From Trochalopteron elliotii (Eukaryota > Chordata > Aves > Passeriformes > Leiothrichidae), in contig JANPWX010000081.1 of NCBI GenBank assembly GCA_024734555.1, positions 3,310,825-3,374,824 of the forward strand: a stretch of 64,000 bases of DNA, written 5' to 3'. The position numbers and the translations under genes are program-made. The notes beneath the pieces were generated by a model. The model saw only the letters and a program-made list of their open reading frames with translations. It was not told the origin of the DNA and ran no database searches. This document shows positions 37,001 through 50,498 of this stretch, one piece after another (positions within the stretch are counted from its first letter, which is position 1; every line of letters begins with the position of its first letter).

Positions 37001-39034
37001 AAAGAAGTTCTAGTTGTGGTGGGTGATAGGCCTACATAATGATGAAACGTTTTTATATGCTTTGTTATTAATTGATCCACATCTTATATTACAGTAGTCT
37101 CACGACCGTTTGTAAGGTCTCAGGTATGAGCCTAATGCAAAATATCAAAAAGTTACCCAGCAAATCTAACATGTATAAAAGAATATCAAACTGTTTAAAA
37201 TAGCTCTTTAAAGTGCAATTAGCTACTGAAACCATGGTCACTCTGTTTCAAACCTGTTACTTCTCTTTTAGTATGTTAAAAAATTTAGGTAAATTCAGAT
37301 CTATTCAGATCTTTCTACAGCAATAGTTACCTGTCATTACTCACAGAACAATGCAAGTTCAACCTTTATTTGCAGTAATGTAGCCCACAGGAATTAATTA
37401 TAGTGCCAGTGAGCAATTGAGGTCAAAATGTGATCAATAGTTAACAGAACTCCCCACCTTGTTGCGCTATAAGCATATTTCTGAAGCAGGTTTTTTTTTT
37501 TCTTTTTAAAGTTAACCATATTTTCTTACATTGCATATGAACTGCAGGGATGGGAACAAAACCAGTTATGATTTTGTGTTTATTTGATATTTAGTCTTGA
37601 TATAACTGTATATAAAGTCTTCATAACACATTCCTTAAATAGTTTCTTTCTCCAAGAAACTGATCCTTCAGGTTACCATTTTGATGAAAGAACAATTCAT
37701 CAGGAGCCAGAGCACCAAGTTCTGTGGATGAAGAGCCAAGACTTTCATTCTGGATGCTTGAGAATCCATTGCTTGTTTATGCAATAATTGCCTCAATATA
37801 AAATTCATCTCTCAGCATCCTGTGCCGTCAATATCAAATAGATATTTATAGATTCAGTGTTTTTTAGTAGTTTAATCAAATTAAAGATGCTGTTAGATGA
37901 AGGCAATGGCATACATAGTGAAGCACCTTAGTACATATAAACTTGTGCATTTCTAGCTAATCAATTACATGGTGCTTTTGCCTTTGACTGTTAATGACTG
38001 CCATATTAAATAAAGCCTTAAATAGCTTGCTAGGATGCTCCTTGGTCTCTAGAAGGCAGACTGAGTGTCTGCCAGCTCCTTTGCTGTAACATCTTAAGGT
38101 CTTTAGCTGTCTGAACAGCTGGATGATTGCAGGCAGCACTGGCACGCAGTCGCTCTCCCCTCCAAACCCCAATTAAAGCTGCTGTCATAGAGCTCTGAAC
38201 GCACAAGCTGCAGTTTTATTTTATGCAACAATCAATGGCAGTCATTTTTAAAAATGATATACCACTGTAGTTTTGCATATGGCTCAACAAACACCCTTCT
38301 GTTTGCAACTGGTTAATGATCTGCCAACAAGCCTCCCCAGCACTTTTGCCATTTGATATTATTCGTCACGCAGTTCACACGAATCCTCTTCAGTCTTGCA
38401 GGCTGGCTGCAGAAATTTCTTGCAGCAACCAATGTTTGAAATTTCAGCTACATTTATTGGTTAGAATTGAAAACACAGGCCACGTGGGTATTTTTTTTTG
38501 TTGTTGTTTCTTTGTAGGAAAAGTACAACTCTTGGAGGGAGAGGCATCTTTGGGGAATGATTCAACCAACGCTGTATTAGTGTGGGATGAATCACTCTCT
38601 GCCTATTGACTACAGAAGGAAACCGAATGATTGACTAATCCAGGCACTTAAATTTCAAACTAAAGTAAGGTGGTTCCCACTTTTAATATATACTTTTGAC
38701 AGACAGTGATATACAACTGTTATGGTAGAGCTGTTAATAGACACATTATTGTACAGCATACCACTGTAGTGAGTCTAAATATCACTGAGGTAATCCAAAA
38801 TTGGACTAAAAACCCCAAACCAACAATGATCTTAAGTCCTGTCTCAATCAATAATAATATTCAAACCACATCTAAATACTATGAACTGTTAATATTTATA
38901 TATTCCTTTGCTTTATCTTTATTTTTATAAGCTCTACTTTCTTATCTGTTCTTGACACTGCATGAGTCATATTCTAACCCAAGTTAATGAAGTTTTATTT
39001 AGCAGAAAAATTGCTACAGCCTGCAGTGATATTC

Positions 39035-39038
<4 letters not shown>

Positions 39039-39068
<30 letters not shown>
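39039..39068. repeat. (TA)n microsatellite
   Basis: About fifteen perfect TA units between ATTCTTTT and TGACTGTG. Confidence 0.97.
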
Positions 39069-39071
<3 letters not shown>

Positions 39072-40276
39072 CTGTGTATGTGTCTATGCCCAAATCACTT
39101 CCCTCAGCACCTTGTGTTGGCAAACTTTAATATTAAAGACCTTCATAATAATAAATCTGAAGTGTCTTTCTTTTGCCTAAGTAATTAAGCTGACATCCTT
39201 CAAAAGAATCCTATTCAAATAAATCAGAGATTAGTTGTTAGAGAATACATTCTCCTTTTTGAACAAGTAGAAATGACTATTTATTCATGCAATTTAAAAT
39301 CCTTCCCACTGCCTTTTTCAGGAGCATGTACGTTCCTCTATGGCACACTGCTTATCAGAAGGTCTTGAAAATCTTCAGCTTCACTGCTTTCTACTAGGGC
39401 ATGAAAAATTGCTGCAGTATATATAACTTCTGCATTGTGCTGATGTAATGGGCTGCTCTAACTCAGAATAGCCAGGATCAAGCAAGAGGTAGTGGAAGGT
39501 CTGCTCTCTGAAATCACCAGTGTGACATCTCAGCTGATTGAGAGATGACTATCCTGGCCTGAGGCAAAAGACAGTAGTAGCCATTTTGTGGGAATTCCAG
39601 TACCCCAGGATAACCCAGAATTACCTCCATAAATTTTTTGAGGACACAGAATATTTAAATATATATATCTTATGAAAGATTTTTTTAAATGACTCATTGT
39701 ATTACTTTTTTTCTTCTCACAAAGCATTGAGGTAAGCAATAAAATATTTCTGTAAATCAATCCATCTCTGCCTTGTACTTTATGGGCTAAGAATATGGCC
39801 ATTGTTTCTGCTTTGTAATAATTGGTAATTGAATTCTGCTTTTTGACATCCTGAAGAGATACTGCCTAGATGGTCTGCTGTACTTGTTCAGGAAAAGTTC
39901 CTCTAACAGTTTCTAGAGCCAAACTGACCTTATATTGTGTTTCTTTTTCTATCTGTCTGGTGTGGTAATAACTCACATCTTTTATACCATTTATAACTGT
40001 CTTTGTCTTTTAAGAAAGATACAGTTGCTTGCCTTTGATTTTTTTTCATTCTTTTATTGAGAAACATTCGCTATGAATAAAGTAATGATTCAGTCTTTCA
40101 AGATTAGTTGTAAATCCCTGGTATAACAACACATCTTCCTATAATTAACTCTGTGGCTAAACCTCCCCCTAAAAATATTTCAAAGGAATTTTCCATGCTT
40201 TGTGTATGATAAGTAACCAACCATTTGGAAGCAAAAAGTTTAACCAAGTTTATGTCATCAGTTTTTGAATATTAGG

Positions 40277-40296
40277 GTCATTACTTAAGTAATGAC
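40277..40296. repeat. 20-bp perfect palindrome
   Basis: GTCATTACTTAAGTAATGAC reads identically on both strands. No flanking repeat or element boundary is apparent. Confidence 0.97.
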
Positions 40297-43200
40297 AGTG
40301 ACAGGCAGAAAAGGAACATGAAAACTAAACTTTTTCACGTACAGAGACTTCAGTGAAACATCTTTTACATTCAAAAACTAATTTGAGTTACCAGTAAGGA
40401 AGAGGAAAACTCACATTTTTCATTCCATGAGGGAGTTTTATCTTTCAAGAAGTGCTTAAATGCTAAACTAGAATGAAAAAAATTTCCAGTGTTAAACATT
40501 CCTATTGTAAAGACAGTAAATAAATATTTTGATAACACTAAAATTTTTAATTTAACTCACTATACATTTATTTAATTTTATAGTTTTATTTTATTCCATA
40601 TTGTTAGTATAAATAGAACTATATGATGACACATAACAAATAAAGGGTCTAATTTATTCCCTCAAATGATGACACTAGCAGATTCAGAGAGAGATCAATT
40701 TCCATGCCAAAACACATTACTTTGTGTCTGTTTAGCATTCATTCTGCTTCTGTTCAGAACAGCATCTCCCAAACTATTATCTTATTGGATCAAAGTGTGC
40801 AAGGAAATTCCACAAGAACAACCTTTAGGATGGATTTCTCTCGCCTTTTCTTTCATCCACTCTAAGACCCTATCATGAGAAACAGAAGGGGAAGTTCAGA
40901 CCTCCATCACCAGATAAAAATGAAGACTTGAGAAAGGAAAGACAATATGAAAATATTTGTATTCTTTCAAACCTCAGGAGAGGGACACATTTTGGACAAA
41001 TGTTTCAAGAGTGGGTGTGGGATGCGGAGCTGGAATGCTTTCTGTTAACCATCTCTAATTTCATTTCCTACCTCGCATTGTGATCCAGGAAGTCTGTTCT
41101 CCAGCATGAGTCATTTTGTCACATCCCAGATCTGAAATGAATAAAGCTATTAACATTTATAGTATGCTGTAGTTTTGCCATATTTTGCAAATGTCTATTC
41201 TTTTTTCATCTGTTGTCATTGTCAGGAATAACAGCTGACTATGTCAGTATATATGCCCATTACCAGTGTAGAGAAAAAGAAAAGTGACCTTTAGTCATTT
41301 CATCATAAGAGCTCATTCCATTCTAAGATTTGTTAAAATGTGATTTAATCAGAGCAGAGGCTCAGAAAGAGTGCTGTAATAATACAGACTGCTATGGTGA
41401 AGATGAGTTACCTATGTTAACAGAGCCATTCCATAAAGGTTTATGAGTGATATTGACTTTATGGGGTTTCGGCTGAACCTGAGCATCAGAATCTTAGGTG
41501 TTAGTTTGATCCAACTCACGAGAAAGCCTGTTCCAAGAAGGCATTGTGACTGGTGCAAGAAAAATAGGAACTAAGCTGGCCTAATCTTTCAGAAGAAGTT
41601 ATCTTAGAAAGATTCATTCTTAGAAGTGTGAAACTACATGAAAAGCCAAAGCCAAAGTCACTCATTTATGATTAACCTTCCCAAGTGTACAAATATATAA
41701 ATACATGTATATTCAATTAGGTAAGTAACAGTAGCAATTAACTTTTAACAATATTATCATGATACTATGAATAATATTAGAAAGCTTGGTGCTTTGGAGA
41801 TATCAGCTCAAGCAAACTCCTATATCTGCATGACAGCTCCTGCCATAAGCCTCCAGCTGCTGCACTAATAAAACCTCAAATCCATCCAACCAACTAAAAA
41901 ACCCCATGGAAAAATAAAAAGAAAAATTGATAATTGAACAAAGTACATGTAGTTGTTTGTATCACCAGTTTTTGCTTATAAAATCCTCACATTTTAGCAT
42001 TGGAGCCATGCATATGGCTGCTGGCATATTCATATTTAGGTTGGCATATTCATACCTGTCAATTGTTTCTGATTCATTTTTGAATCTGCGTAAAGGTAGG
42101 AGATTACATCAGTGGATATACCTTAACTGGATCCAAATGTCTTTATGCCTTCCAGACCAAAGGGATCACAGACAGTACTTCTGTTTCCACAACAGAAGAT
42201 AAACTTGCACGAATGCATTTCCTAGCCAGTCAGAATACTCCTTTATGGAAAGCATTAATTTCAAAAAAACGGGGTTGACTCAATATGTACATCTTATTTT
42301 AAAAATCATATCACAAAAAGTTGTTTTATGTGGTCGAATGCTAGTCAGGCCTCTGTTTTTATTCATGTATAAGGAAATTGCCTGAACTATGTGGAGCCTG
42401 CTTCAGAGTCTCATTTCCATACTTTTGACCATAAGAATACCATTTTATCCAGGAAAAAATCTGTGCCAAGAGAGATTAATCTACTTCCAGATGACAAGGG
42501 TAAAATGTACCTGATCTACACAAAAATTGCACCTGTATCATAGAGATACGTATGGTAAGAGCAGGTGCAAGGTAGCAGAGCTTCTGGAGTGCCCCATTAT
42601 AAATGAATGTTTCTTAGGACCTGATAAAGTTATAAAAAGAAAAAAAGAATGTTTACTGTTTAATGAGTGGTTTTGTTTACAGGGTGAAAATGTCCTTTAT
42701 TTATGTCAGTATTTTGATATTCTGCTAAGAGCGGTACAAAAAATTTCTATACTTGCCATTTTTTAGGTATATGTCTTAGATACTATCACCAATAACTGAA
42801 TTTTAATGAAATATAGCAGTGTAGAAATGTAGCAGGATGCTCTGCCTGGAATAGGGTAAAATAACTCAGACAAAGCTGAATTGCAAAGCTGCCAGTGGTG
42901 GGTGGAGAAGGGGGCACCATGCTGCTTTTGGTGTTGAATAATGCTGAAACCAGCCTGACTCATCAATCCCAAAATTAAACATCCTCATTGTGAGGTGGAG
43001 ATCTAATTGACTTGGTAATGTATCCAACAAAGGAGCAAACAAATGACACTACCAATAACTTATCTAAAGCTGCTGAGCTGACACAGCTGGTCTGGAGGCA
43101 TCTGACAGTCAATCACTTTATACTACAAAAGCTCAGCCACACTTTTTAATGTCAGGGTCTTCTAACATACTCATTTGTGGAGTGATGTGGAAATTCCTGC

Positions 43201-46200
43201 TTTGAGTGAGGATGCTCTTCAAGGTCACTCCTCAAGACTGAGTAAAAGAGATTTGCCCAGTGTCATTGGTATCTGTTAAGTAACATCAATCTCTACTGAA
43301 TAATTATTTTTTCTAGCTTTGATATAATTTTCTTAATATAATTGCTTCAATATTGGTTCATAATGCACTACCAGGGGGTATACTTTATACACTGTGTAGT
43401 AGAGTGTTCTGATTAAGCTCTGTTTGTCTAATTATTATCATAATAAATAATTTAAATTTGCATAAATATAGCTAGTTTGACATCCATAATCGAGGGACAG
43501 AATTGTATAGAGCCTCAATTTTTAATCCTTTGGACTGTAACAGTTGACAAAATCTGGAGCTGAGATTAGATCCAGCTGCACCTAGAATCTCCTCTGAGGA
43601 GCTTAGAAAGCAAGGAGGTCTTTTCTGCACTTCGTAACACAGTGGGAGGACTTCCTAAAAATTTTGAAGCTCCCATTGTGCCTGCAAGAATATGTTAACT
43701 AAATTCTTTCCTACAGCTGTGAGTGGATATTAACTGCACACCTTCCTCACTGAACTTTGTGGAGCCACTTACAGTCAGTGAGTTCAGCTGACAGAAGGTA
43801 ATTGGTGCTGGTGTTCTGCCACTCCAGATTATGCCTGGTAGTCAATCACAGTGTCCTGAATGCTGCAAATAAAGGCACAAGTCACAGCAGCTGCTCTGAC
43901 AGTGAGGGGATGTGCCTGGTCTCCCTCCTACGGACGTCATGCTGAATAACTTCATCATCCAAACTAACAGGGTGGGGTCTTTCCATCACTACCAGCTTCT
44001 CTTAGCTGCTCTGTCTGTTCCCAGAAGTGTATCATAACCAGGGTGTTATTAAGATAGATTAATCTCTCACCATCTTTACCTCACTGTTATCAAACTGTAA
44101 GTGTTCCTAACTACTTTATTTCTTAGGCAGTCCTCTGAGGTCTGCTAGACAGAGAACTTCACAAAATGCACTGCTAATAAGATGGATTGAATCCCTCCTG
44201 GGGATTTTTGCAATCTGACAAAATTCAGTAAATGCAGATGATGGATGATAAATACAAACCTAAAAAAGGTTTGAAAAAGGAAAAAGTGGTATATTTATTT
44301 AGCAAAGATAGAAATGTTAATGAATTTTGCTGCATGGAAGCATTATCTACCATGGGTGGTTAGGGCTCAGGCTTGCACAACTAAAAGTGATAAATGAGAC
44401 CCAGCTACAAAATAATTGTTGGGTTATGAGTGTCCCTAGAATCCTTGTATGCATTTGACAGTTTTAAATCTATCTCAATTTCTTATTAAATAATGTATAT
44501 ATGTGAGAAGGGAGAGCATAAACCCACATGAAAGTCTTTGAATAAAAGCTATTCTTACTTGTTATCCATGACAATGAACTCACTGCTTCCATAGAAGATG
44601 TAACTTAAACTCTACCATGACTGTTTCATTCAGACACAACTTTCCTTGATCAATCTAAACCTCAGATTTTCTGCACATGTAAGGTACAGTTTAGGTACCT
44701 TAATAATCTTTCAATGGAAGTATCAAAGAACTGTTTTCCTCATTAGACCACAAGTGGATTTGTATTGCTATCCCATAACTACTGCTACCAAATGAGCTTA
44801 ACCAAATACTACCAAATACCAGCTGGGGTTATTAGAATAGGGGACTTGTAAAGATTTAGCAAGGCTGTGTGAGCTGATTTATGCCAATTAGTGCTGTAGT
44901 CATTGAATATTCATTAAATAGATCTGCATAATATTGCCAGACATTTGAAATCTGATTTTTCGTTAAAAGATCTATATATGCTATCGGAAGCATCCTAGCT
45001 TTTATTTAAAAAAAATTGAAACAATTATGTCCTTTCCTAACACTTTCTGACATTTATAAGACAGTGGTATTTTAGCTTTCATGGGGTTTTGAAAAAGCAA
45101 GTTGAACGGCATCTTTTAACTCATGAAAGAATCTGGTCATTGATGACAATATTATTTATCTATTTTAAATATAGAGTGGTGGGGTTTTTTTCCAGTGCAG
45201 CCTGATCTGGTTTTAAAATAGTGTGCCTTTTGATGTACTTTCTTAGAAGTGCTTTTTAGTACTGCTAGAGCTGGAGAATCCCTCATCCCTGGGGTATTGA
45301 TCTGGCAGGAAGCATTATGCCTGCTAATACCACCGGTGAGACTATGGTTTATAATTTTTATATGTGTTTGGCTTAACATGTTAGAGCAGAAGAAGGATCC
45401 AAGTCAAGCTGAAAGACTGCATTACTGGTAAATATGAGCTGGAGAGCCAAGACAGCCTGGATCTCTTTACAGACATTATGCTCTTTCCTGGCTTTGAGAT
45501 CCGATGGGGAATTCAGAGACATGGCATGAGTAGAAAGCTTTCTAAGATTTAAATGTATGTGTCTTATCCTGCAGAGAGTGAACTCGTTTGTAATAAATGA
45601 AAGCCCATTGGCAGAGAAATGACATTAGTCTGTTTGCTGTGGAGTGCCACCTTGGCAAATAAAACCCCATCCACAGGACAGTTTTCTCCTAAGCCAACCC
45701 CATCACAGAATTCAGCTACTTACTCACTCATCTCTCCCAATTACTGATTTTTAAGATTAATCCTTGCATTTTTAGTGACAGCAGTTGTGCCTTATATGAA
45801 GCCTTTTTGTACTGACATCTCTAGCCTCAGTCCATTATGTGAATAGAGTCAAATTTATGAATTCTTTGTTATTTAACAGCTGTGCTATGGTTCTCAAGCG
45901 CCTTCAAGTGAAGCCATATTCATTTGTCAAAACTGGGACTGAGTAAATTAAAATAGAAAATGCAAATAGTCAACAGCTGAGACCAGAGAAACCTCAGTCT
46001 TTCCTGTGCCCTTCTCATGATGTGTACCATAATCATGTTTTGTTAAACTAAAAAACTGCTTCAACTTCACCCTTCTGTCTCCATGACCTAGAGACAAATG
46101 GAGTCAGCATCTTGACATTTCCATATTTAAAATTCTTAGCACATACTGAAAAGAAACATTCTTCCTCCCTGGTTAATGAACAATGGGACACAAAATCAGA

Positions 46201-48441
46201 GAGACTGTAAGCATTATGACTACCAGAAATAAGAGAAATGTATTTTTAAAAACACTAGGAAAACAGAACGCATTTTCTGTACATTTTGCAGTTGAATTTT
46301 GATCTAGTTTATCCAATCATCTAAATAAATACATTGCTTTGGACCATTATCCACTTGGGAGAAAGCCATAAAAATGTACCACTAGTTGACTTACAGAAAG
46401 GAAAATATTACAAATTATAAATTGAGCACAGCTGGGCAATATCCTAGTGGGAGCAATTATTTTGGCATTACAAAATGCAGGAGATTACAAACCCTGAAAT
46501 GAAGAAAAGCAATGACCTTTCTTCACCAGAAAAGCCTTGTTCAGTAAGTCTTGCTGAGAGATGGGTGGTAACACAGATTGATACATCATGTTGCAAGCAC
46601 CATAATTAATGTGAATGACACTCTGGACTTCAGGGAATCAGGTAGTGTTAAAGGTGTTTTGTCCTGTAGAAGATGGTAACTGAGATTGGGGCTTTGAATG
46701 AATACTTTGCTCCAGGCATCACCTTTATAAGTACAATTTCCTCATCATACAGACTCTCACACACCTTTTTTATGCTTTCAATCACAGCCATCAGAGACTA
46801 GTAATGGTGCCGAGGGGGATATATCATGTTAGCCCAGAATCTTATAATCTGATACCTCCCAATATGCATTTAAATGCTTTCCCATCTTTAGCAAACGAAA
46901 GAAAAGATTTCTATTGTGAATCTTTTTTCTTCTTTATTTTGCAAATTACTAAGGAGGATGAAAAATAGTGTAATAAGTACTATTCATGATGATTTCATGT
47001 TACTATTCTAGTTAAACTAGTGTTACTAAAAACCCCCCATATCAAAAGCCAAGCATGACTGCATACAGCACTGTCATTTCCTTTCTGTAGTGTGTGCTTC
47101 CATCGATTAATAAAGTATCTCAGATTGCCTCCATAGATGTATTCCAGCAAAATGCAGTAGAGATGTGAGTACTTAGGCTATTTGTGTTGCTTCTCATTTT
47201 TTCAATAACCTCTACTGTGACATAGCTTGGATAAGAACTAATTCACTTCTAAGTGTATCACATAAAAATGAACATAGATTTATGGAAACTCTCACAAAAG
47301 TTCTAGTTTAATACTGAAAAAGAAAACCTTAATCAATAGGAAATATTACTCTGTGGTTCATAGATATGGAAAAATCCCAAATATCTCGAATCTTAAGCAA
47401 TATTTGGTACACAACATGCAATCCTCCTAAGACTTGACAGATAATGAATTTGGGCCCTGGGTAACAGTCCAATCCACCTGCTTTTTGTCACTGCCTGGAA
47501 GGCTAAATGCCAAAATACAGTATGTCTGAATGCTCTTTGGATAGCAATCCTTATCAAGTATCACACGTTTGGAAACAGGAAATTATTTCCAGGCTAGAAA
47601 TGCACTATAAACCAGACATAGATAAAATGGTTCTACATCCTCACAGGTCCTTGAGGAGTTAGTCATGGGGGGGATGACACTGCTTAGATGGGGACTATGT
47701 GTATGTGTGTGTAATAATCTCGCCAAATTAGCAAGCAATCAAGTGAAAGAATTGTTTTATACCCCATTTTCACACCAAGTTGTTTTGAAGCGAATGTTCC
47801 TGTGGCTCAGGAAGAAGTACTAAACATCACCTCTTAGGTAGATCTATCTGGCAGTATTCTTCAAACCATGTGGTCTGCAGAGTCCAGTCCTGAGATGAAA
47901 CATGGAGTATTCAGTGGGTATATAGAGCATGCAGCTAGAACTGCTGTAAGATTTTAGTATTTTCAAATATAAATTCAGTGATACTGTATGCCACCTTTCT
48001 CAGAGTTTTTTGAATGTTGCTGCCACTAAAATTGATGTTTTAGTAGACATTTTTGGCAATTCTATGCCTTTAATTCCCACTCTCATTTCCAACCTTTCCT
48101 TGTCATGTTCTACTTAGAGCCAGCTCCCAGGCAGTAGATTGAAGTTGCCAGTAGAAACTGCAAGCAGAGGAACTAGGGACAAAATGGATTTTCTGCATTT
48201 CATTCTCAAATAACTAGTAAACATTAATATAAGAAATAAAGAAAAAGGAAATCACTGAATTCTTCAACCCAGGGCAGGGTATTTGAAGGGTGGGAAATCC
48301 ATTACATAGCATGTGTAGACACTTTCAGCCAGGGAGTTTCTCTGTGAAGGATAGACTGAATTCCATATCCAGAGTCAGCAGCTTTCACATTTTAGGTCCT
48401 ACTTCTTTGCCTTGTGTCCCATTAAACCTGTCATAAAAGTG

Positions 48442-48689
48442 TGTCATGGTTTAACATCACCATGAACTTCTCTTGCTGTGAGCCTGGCTAGCAGCAAGGG
48501 TTTTTTGCTACAGTATTTCCTGAAACATGCAACTCAAATTTACACACAACAATTTAAAGATATTTCCATTTCCTTCACCCCTGGCAGCTTTGGATCAGGC
48601 TGTCACAATTAATCGCTAAACAGCAAGAACAGTTATAAACTTGATCTAATGCATTCAAATCAAATCTGCTGTTATCTCAAACCTCTCAG
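48442..48689 (-). mobile_element. Probable retroviral leader remnant next to an LTR
   Basis: On the minus strand this follows the primer-binding site and would be the start of the internal region. It contains no open gag frame. At its far edge is TGTCATGGTTTAAC (48442-48455), whose reverse complement ends like the LTR terminus (GTTAAACCATGACA). That suggests a truncated or recombined 3' LTR end. The evidence is positional and the limits are uncertain. Confidence 0.4.
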
Positions 48690-48707
48690 GCCCCATGTTG
48701 GGCACCA
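48690..48707 (-). other. Primer-binding site, tRNA-Lys type
   Basis: The minus strand reads TGGTGCCCAACATGGGGC. It matches the 18-nt site complementary to the 3' end of tRNA-Lys (TGGCGCCCAACGTGGGGC) except at two positions, both CpG to TpG/CpA changes as expected from methylation decay. It sits a few bases after the end of the adjoining LTR, where a primer-binding site should be. Confidence 0.75.
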
Positions 48708-49140
48708 AAAAGGTTTAAACCAGCTCATAACTAAGCCCTGCACAGCCACTTGCTCACTCTCCCTGACTGGAAGGGGGAGAGAAAAAGAAGTGTAAATGTG
48801 AGGAGACTCATGGGAGACTCACAGGAAAAAGCCAAACATGCAAGCAAAGAAAAGCAGGAAATTAATTCTCACTTGCCATGGGCAGGCAGGGCTCAGCCAA
48901 GCCTGGCTCCATTAGGTGTAGCTGATTTGGGAAGACAAACTCTATCATTCCAAATGCTTCCCCCTTCCTCTTTATTCCCCCAGCCCAATAAAGGCCTTGA
49001 CTCTGTGTTAGAACTCCTCAACAGTAAATAAAGCATCCCTGTAATATCAACACTGTTTTCAGCACAATCCAAAACAACCCCATAAAAGCTACTGTGAAGA
49101 AAATTAACTCTCTCACTGCCAAAACCACCTCAAAGACACA
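48708..49140 (-). mobile_element. ERVK-like 5' LTR (class II)
   Basis: On the minus strand the LTR opens with a GGTTTTGGC...GAGAGAGTTAATTTTC block (49134 downward). It carries GGGGAATAAAGAGG (near 48972), and closes with GGGAGAGTGAGCAAG and GAGCTGGTTTAAACC before the primer-binding site. This is the layout of a widespread avian LTR family. The last few bases before the primer-binding site appear deleted. Lys-type priming supports a betaretrovirus-like (ERVK) class. Only the 5' LTR and a short leader remain. The right boundary, perhaps GACACA at 49135-49140, is uncertain, and no duplication was found. Confidence 0.65.
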
Positions 49141-50401
49141 GCCTGATTATTTCCATGAAATGTGTCCTCCTGTCTCTTCCTTCAGTGACCTTCAGTCAAT
49201 TCATATTGACTGAATATGGGTGTTTGTAGATCAAGTGCAGTGTAGGGCACAAGGTATTTCTAGAATAGGAAGCTGCTCTTACAAACCTTCAAAAACGACT
49301 GCCCCATATCCTTTGGTTGCTTTTCCTTGGAAAAGAGATAAGTGGGCTTATGTTTCATAGTGTTAGCACAGAGGCTGGCAAGGTTATCCTGTACTACTGA
49401 CCTTTTTCTCTTGCCCCAGGGAATTGAATTTATTCTGCTTCTGATGCCAGACACAACACTGACAAGGCTGGAGTTGGGAAAGGAAGACTGGTAGAGGAAT
49501 GGGAACAAGGAGAGAAAAAGACACAGTAGTTTGGACTAGTCTTTCCGTGTCTCGTATTCAGAGAGGGGGTGGTAAAATAACATCTTTGGAGGGGAATAAA
49601 AATAACAAAAAAAGGAATCTGGTTCCTCTGTGCTATGTTTTTTTTTTATTTATTCATTCTCACTTTTTCTCCCTCCTTCCCCACAGGAAGGATGAAAGGA
49701 CAAAACAGGGGACCATGCAAATACTTATGTCCTGTCTTTTGGCATGGCAGAACCACTCCCTTGCTCTCAAAGTAGATTTTGGATTTTATGAGAGCCTTTG
49801 GCAATCACCAGCTCTGTCCCTGAGGCCCAGAGCAAAATCTGCAGATTACTTTCAACTTTGGCTCCTGCAAAATTTTGAAGGCACCTTCAGTGGTTCGTCC
49901 TACACTATTTCACAGGACTGGGGTAATGTTGTGGAAGGATGAAGGAGGCAAATATTTGAATAGAAAAGGGTGAAAAAAACATCCAAAACAAGTTCAACCC
50001 AGTTCAGGGGCAAGAAAAGAATTTCTAACTTAAGTGTACTGAATCTCTTTGAGCTACTCAGAGAATTTGTTTGGCTGTCAGACTGGATTATACCCCATGT
50101 TTCCTAACAGTATAATGTCTAACATAAATGTTATTTCACTTAAGCACACTCAATCCCACTAATTATAATAATAATTTTTATGATTGCTACAGTTCTTATT
50201 CATGTTTACACCAATGAACTGAAAGAAATTATGACAACAGTGACTATAGGTAAACTCTCCTCTGTGCTCCAGATGACTGGAGGCTTTGGAAGTGGCTTTA
50301 ATTTCTCTCTTAATACTGTGGAAAAAAGAAACTCTTGTTATCTGCCAAAAGATATGACATAGGTTGGTTGGATGCCTGACCAAATGTATTGCAATCTTGA
50401 T

Positions 50402-50498
50402 TCTTTTTATTATCTCATCTCATTCCTTTCTTTCTGTTTCTCTCTCTTTTTCTTTCTTTCCTTCCTTCCCCTCCCCTCCCTTTTCCCTCCCCTCCTGT
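50402..50498. repeat. Polypyrimidine tract
   Basis: Nearly uninterrupted C/T on the plus strand, passing from TTTC units to CCTTCC and CCCCTCCC units. It is capable of triplex (H-DNA) structure. Confidence 0.9.

Larger units (their letters stand above)
34031..48441. other. Gene desert, mostly unassigned
   Basis: These 14 kb of AT-rich DNA hold no supported gene or clear transposon. Included are a (TA)n tract at 39039-39068, a 20-bp palindrome at 40277-40296, and repeat-free blocks rich in homeodomain-type AATTA/ATTA motifs (38170-38660 and 44870-44960) that could be conserved enhancers. Short open frames exist throughout but none has coding context. Confidence 0.5.

Noticed and set aside
49499..49942. 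147-codon ATG-initiated plus-strand frame
   Set aside because: Composition reflects local low-complexity and AT-rich sequence; no splice or promoter context and no known domain.
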